Source: Verrucomicrobiota bacterium (GTDB lineage Bacteria; Verrucomicrobiota; Verrucomicrobiia; CAIQCK01). From it: a stretch of DNA of 64,000 bases. Both the position numbers and the translations under genes were made by a program. Under the pieces are notes generated by a model. That model saw only the letters and a program-made list of their open reading frames with translations, searched no databases and was not told the origin of the DNA. The stretch spans positions 62,001-126,000 of the forward strand of contig JACRJX010000041.1 in the NCBI GenBank assembly GCA_016235595.1, in the 5' to 3' direction. Shown here piece after piece: positions 60,700-64,000 of this stretch (positions within the stretch are counted from its first letter, which is position 1; every line of letters begins with the position of its first letter).

Positions 60700-60727
60700 T
60701 TGACCGGGTCCGATGCCCAATGATAAT
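60700..60727 (+). promoter_or_regulatory. Promoter of tRNA-His/tRNA-Arg
   Basis: TTGACC (60700-60705), 16 bases, GATAAT (60722-60727), about 40 bases before tRNA-His. This is the best promoter match in the window (5 of 6 in both boxes) and may serve tRNA-His, tRNA-Arg and pheA. Confidence 0.65.
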
Positions 60728-60768
60728 TTGCGACTCTTAGCGGCGGCCCGGCAGGGACGTCGCGGATG

Positions 60769-60845
60769 GTGGGCGTAGCTCAGCCTGGTAGAGCTCCAGA
60801 TTGTGGATCTGGCCGTCGCGGGTTCAAATCCCGTCGCCCACCCCA
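60769..60845 (+). tRNA. tRNA-His (anticodon GTG)
   Basis: Acceptor GTGGGCG/CGCCCAC; anticodon stem CCAGA/TCTGG around TTGTGGA; T-arm GCGGG-TTCAAAT-CCCGT; C discriminator typical of tRNA-His, with an encoded G at -1 (60768) and encoded CCA. Confidence 0.97.
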
Positions 60846-60886
60846 TCTTCAAGAATCTCAGCTTTCAGATTTCAAATGTGAACTCG
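60845..60886. repeat. Weak heptad array between two tRNAs
   Basis: atcttca, agaatct, cagcttt, cagattt, caaatgt, gaactcg in one register; only the middle units are clearly alike. Confidence 0.4.
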
Positions 60887-60893
60887 CGGCAGC

Positions 60894-60970
60894 GCGCCCG
60901 TAGCTCAATTGGATAGAGCATCTGACTTCGGATCAGAGGGTTGGGGGTTCAAGTCCCTCCGGGCGCACCA
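60894..60970 (+). tRNA. tRNA-Arg (anticodon TCG)
   Basis: Acceptor GCGCCCG/CGGGCGC; anticodon stem TCTGA/TCAGA around CTTCGGA; discriminator A and CCA encoded. 48 bases after tRNA-His and 14 bases before pheA. Confidence 0.96.
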
Positions 60971-60984
60971 GCCTCAGTTCAGTA

Positions 60985-61881
60985 ATGACCAGATTTATGA
61001 GTGCGAAACGAACGGTGAAAGACAAGGCGACAACGGCCAGCGGGCTGGTGCCGACGATCATAGCCTATTTCGGCAAGCCGGGCAGTTACAGCCATGATGT
61101 GGCCGCACGGCGATTTCAGCGCCATGCCCTGCTGAAATCCTGCCGGATGATTTCCGATGTGTTTGAAACGGTGGCGCGTGACGCCGCCGATTACGGTGTG
61201 GTGCCCATCGAGAATACCTTGGGCGGGCCGATCTACGATACGGTGGATGAACTGATCCGCCAGAACGAGCCGCCCGTGGGGCTGACGGTGTGCGAGGAGT
61301 TGTCGCTGCATGTCATGCTCTCGCTGCTCGGCCGCAAGCAGACGCCACCCAAGCGCATTTATTCGCACTTCGTGCCGCTGAAACATTGCGGTGACTGGGT
61401 GCGGGCGCGATATCCCGGCGCGGCCATCCTGGAGACCGAGAGCACCTCGGAGGCCGTGGAACGGGCCGCAAAGGAGAACGACGCGTGGGCCATCGGCAAC
61501 CGCGGCGCCGCAGAGATGCACAAGCTGCACGTCATCGTGCCCAAGCTCGGCACCAAGGCGGAGAACATCACGCGCTTTTACCTGCTAGGCAGGCATCCGG
61601 GAGAGGCGCGCTCAGCCACGCGAACGCTGCTGGTGTTCGGGTTGGAGCATCGCCCCGGCTCTCTCGTGTTGGCGCTGCAGGTGCTGCAGAAACACAAGAT
61701 CAATATGACGCGCATTGTGTCCCGCGCACTGCCGCACAACCCGGAGGAGTATCTTTTCCTCGTCCAATGCGAAGGCACCATGGCCCAGCCGCATTTTCAG
61801 AAGGCTTTTGCCGAACTCATGCGCAAGTCGCGACACCTGCGGTCGCTGGGATCGTTCCGGGTGGTCGAGAAGTTTGAATGA
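60985..61881 (+). CDS. pheA: Prephenate dehydratase
   Basis: 298 residues. Prephenate to phenylpyruvate in phenylalanine synthesis. PDT motifs: IAYFGKPGSYSHDVAARRF, DYGVVPIENTLGG and the catalytic region AIGNRGAAEMHKL, followed by a C-terminal ACT domain with the regulatory HRPGSLVLALQVL and a late PEEYLFLV. No chorismate mutase domain. The first ATG at 60985 (15 bases after tRNA-Arg) is taken; ATG 60997 is close and possible. Confidence 0.93.
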   Translation: MTRFMSAKRTVKDKATTASGLVPTIIAYFGKPGSYSHDVAARRFQRHALLKSCRMISDVFETVARDAADYGVVPIENTLGGPIYDTVDELIRQNEPPVGLTVCEELSLHVMLSLLGRKQTPPKRIYSHFVPLKHCGDWVRARYPGAAILETESTSEAVERAAKENDAWAIGNRGAAEMHKLHVIVPKLGTKAENITRFYLLGRHPGEARSATRTLLVFGLEHRPGSLVLALQVLQKHKINMTRIVSRALPHNPEEYLFLVQCEGTMAQPHFQKAFAELMRKSRHLRSLGSFRVVEKFE

Positions 61882-61923
61882 CGAACGGAGGCGGATCGGC
61901 CCGATTGACCTTCGACGAAGGTT

Positions 61924-61999
<76 letters not shown>

Positions 62000-62054
62000 G
62001 CACCACTGGATTTACCGGCACTTTTACAACTATTGCCTGCCTTTTCTTTTTTGC

Positions 62055-62082
62055 TTGCAACCCATTCTGGCAACCCTAAAGT
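62055..62082 (+). promoter_or_regulatory. Possible promoter of integrase gene
   Basis: TTGCAA (62055-62060), 16 bases, TAAAGT (62077-62082), ending 6 bases before the ATG; transcription would be nearly leaderless. Confidence 0.4.
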
Positions 62083-62088
62083 ACGACC

Positions 62089-63210
62089 ATGAAAAAGGCC
62101 AGTAGCGAGCAGCCTTCGTCGCCTGCTTTCGTCCACGACTCTCGCGTTGAATGTCTCTACCGCCATACGCCAAGCAAAACCTTCTACGCAATTCTGAAAC
62201 GCAACGGCCGTCAGGTCAAGCGGAGCCTGAAGACAAAAGATCGAGAACTTGCCCGACGACGATTGGAACAACTACGCCAGAGGGTTTCTTACCTCAAGAG
62301 CGCCGAAAACGCCAACATGATGTTTGCTGAGCTGACGAAGCAGTGGTTGTCTTCTGTCAGTCCAAATCTGAAACGCAGCACCATAGAACGATACGAAAGA
62401 TCTCTTGAAATGCTTGAAGAGTATTTCAAGAAACCGGTGCGCAACATTTCCAGAATCGACTGTGAAGCGTGGGCTACAGCCAGAAGCAAAGGGTTCGCCG
62501 CTCGAACATTCAACCACGATATGCATGTCTTGTCCCGCGTTCTGGCGCTTGCTGAACGCGAGGGTTTGATTCTCGATAATCCTGCGCAAGTCTTGAAGAG
62601 ACGCAAACAGCCGATCCCGCAGATCGTATTCCCATCCCGAGAGCAATTCGCAGTAATCATCGAAGAAATACGAGCTGAACCCAGAGCGAAAGAAGCTGCA
62701 GAGTTTTGCGAGTTTCTTGCCTACAGCGGTTGCCGACTCAATGAAGCAACACAGATGCGTTGGGGAGATATCAATTTCCAGAAGAGTGCCTTCACCATCA
62801 CCGGCGGTGAACTGGGAACCAAGAACCATGAAGCTCGCACGGTTCCGCTATTCCCATCGCTGGAACGATTGCTTCTGAGGATGCGCGCAGCGTTACCAAA
62901 TCCGCCGGAAGCAGAAAATCGAGTGTTTACGATTCGGTCAGCGAAGAAAGCGCTAGCCACAGCATCTTCAAAGGCAAATTTCCCTCACTTCACGCACCAC
63001 AGCCTGCGCCACTTTTTCTGCTCCAATGCCATCGAAGAGGGTGCAGATTTCAAAGTAATTGCGAGCTGGGTAGGTCACAAAGACGGCGGCATGCTCGTAG
63101 CAAAGACCTACGGCCATCTGCGGGACGAACACTCCACGCTCATGGCTAAGCGGATGACGTTTGGCGTGCGTGAGCCTGTTCAGAATAAAATGCCCCCGAG
63201 TTCGAGTTGA
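62089..63210 (+). CDS. Tyrosine recombinase / phage-type integrase
   Basis: 373 residues. SAM-like core-binding N-terminal domain (about 75-165), catalytic domain with Arg216 (SGCRLNEA), Lys245 (GTKNHEA), His304-x-x-Arg307 (HHSLRH), His330 (VGHKDG) and Tyr341 (KTYGHL): complete. AT-richer and richer in Lys/Glu codons than the neighbours, so probably acquired. It adjoins tRNA-Ile2 on its 5' side, not the usual 3' side. Confidence 0.93.
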   Translation: MKKASSEQPSSPAFVHDSRVECLYRHTPSKTFYAILKRNGRQVKRSLKTKDRELARRRLEQLRQRVSYLKSAENANMMFAELTKQWLSSVSPNLKRSTIERYERSLEMLEEYFKKPVRNISRIDCEAWATARSKGFAARTFNHDMHVLSRVLALAEREGLILDNPAQVLKRRKQPIPQIVFPSREQFAVIIEEIRAEPRAKEAAEFCEFLAYSGCRLNEATQMRWGDINFQKSAFTITGGELGTKNHEARTVPLFPSLERLLLRMRAALPNPPEAENRVFTIRSAKKALATASSKANFPHFTHHSLRHFFCSNAIEEGADFKVIASWVGHKDGGMLVAKTYGHLRDEHSTLMAKRMTFGVREPVQNKMPPSSS

Positions 63211-64000
63211 GCAACAGGTGATCGATAGCCGCCACAGAAAGCGGCAATTCAGAAAAGTTGATGTCGAAGCAGTAGCGGCGTTGTTGCACGTCTAACCGTT
63301 GTGGGGATGGCGGAATTGGTGAGCCTCATCATAGCCGAAGAGGACCTCGGGAAGACGACGGTCGACGATGCCGTTCACCGAAGCACCCGGGCGCGCCATT
63401 TGCCGAAATCGCGATGAGCGACACCGGCTGTTGAGCAAAATCCGGTTGCCGTTTTGCACGTTTCCCTAGGATTTTTGGCGGTTTTGGAAGGGAACACCAC
63501 AGGCCTGGAGGCGGGCTGGGCCGGGTTAACGCTCTCGTGAGATGTGACTTGCGAAACAACTCCGTGGAGTCTGCGTCAAACAATACAGGGCGGGCGATGC
63601 GAAAATGACCGCCGCGAGCCTGCAAAACACCCACTGCAAATGGTCGCCTCGTTTTCCGAACGCGTCCTGCGGTAAATGTGAGCGACCGTTTATTGGCGGC
63701 TGAACGCACGGAGCCGCATCGCCCGGTCGCGTTCACTCCCTCTGCCGTGGCTGAAAATTCGTTGTAAGAAATTCCCAACGGCTCGCGATGTAGAGGTGTA
63801 TGCCAACGATTGGCCACTACATCTCATACTTCGGAGGCGCGTCAGAGCGTCCCCAACATCTCGCGGCTGTTCTGTGTCAGCGCGCGGGATTGGAATCAAC
63901 CGTCTTGTTCTCGTTGATCCGAAGCCAACTGCGAGGTTTGCCATTTGCGCTGATGGCGAACTTCTCATCCCTATGCGCGGAAAGGGAAAACATCTATGCA
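63211..64000. other. 790-base stretch without a convincing gene
   Basis: Open frames of 162 and 92 codons on the minus strand (63329-63817, 63690-63968) are Arg/Ser/Pro-rich and lack domains or a ribosome binding site. A small inverted repeat GCCGC/GCGGC (63228-63232, 63241-63245) follows the integrase. A tRNA-Leu-like 5' fragment lies at 63301-63322. The right side may be a decayed element or the start of a gene beyond the edge. Confidence 0.5.

Noticed and set aside
63329..63817. 162-codon frame near the right edge
   Set aside because: Composition is Arg/Ser/Pro-rich, no ribosome binding site and no recognisable domain; not supported as a gene.

Overview
The window looks like a chromosomal segment of a GC-rich Gram-negative bacterium, most likely a Verrucomicrobiota of the Pedosphaera/Limisphaerales type. 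There is no rRNA, so this rests on gene content: many Tat-exported Gfo/Idh-type oxidoreductases and isomerases, SUMF1-domain and PQQ-propeller proteins, a full Bat (MoxR/VWA) operon, and lipoprotein and Tat signals. Almost every gene belongs to a recognisable family. Four tRNA genes are present and no rRNA or CRISPR array was seen.

Layout. 1-5.9 kb: tail of one MoxR/VWA membrane cluster ending in an exported-looking MTA/SAH nucleosidase. 5.9-13.7 kb: carbohydrate and peptide functions (Gfo/Idh, M20 peptidase, HEAT protein, NagA, an orphan sugar-binding lipoprotein, YraN). 13.7-21 kb: cupin protein, heavy-metal P-type ATPase, then a tightly overlapped group queE - class III aminotransferase - LuxE-like - LuxC-like - queD. 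21-25 kb: potABCD polyamine transporter, every junction overlapping by 4 bases. 25-30 kb: leftward five-gene redox module (NHL propeller, small Cys-rich Tat protein, two Fe-S proteins, PQQ propeller). 30-33 kb: SAM hydrolase family protein, then aguB and aguA (agmatine to putrescine, which fits the Pot importer nearby). 33-38 kb: two exported polysaccharide-related proteins, then tRNA-Ala. 38.4-41.5 kb: Tat-exported sugar isomerase-like protein, then cobT-cobS. 41.5-49.7 kb: complete leftward bat operon (moxR, DUF58, DUF4381, batA, a batB-batC fusion, batD, batE). 49.8-60.7 kb: SUMF1 protein, Gfo/Idh, apbE with a double esterase, UspA, lipoprotein, leuD, PP2C, mutL. 60.7-64 kb: tRNA-His, tRNA-Arg, pheA, tRNA-Ile2(CAU), a tyrosine integrase and a gene-poor end.

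The most unusual signal is not a gene. About twenty short arrays with a strict 7-base period (one with 8) are scattered through the window, both between genes and in frame inside conserved enzymes. Several are fold-backs, one heptad arm followed by its complementary arm. Three of these sit exactly on start codons (near 36.0, 42.3 and 44.2 kb) and appear to encode whole signal peptides: the purine-rich arm gives the polar, basic n-region and the complementary pyrimidine-rich arm gives the hydrophobic core. A further array lies at the junction of the BatB-BatC fusion, and three heptad hairpins separate genes of the bat operon. They resemble the short tandemly repeated repetitive (STRR) heptamers of cyanobacteria; I know of no description of them as signal-peptide donors.
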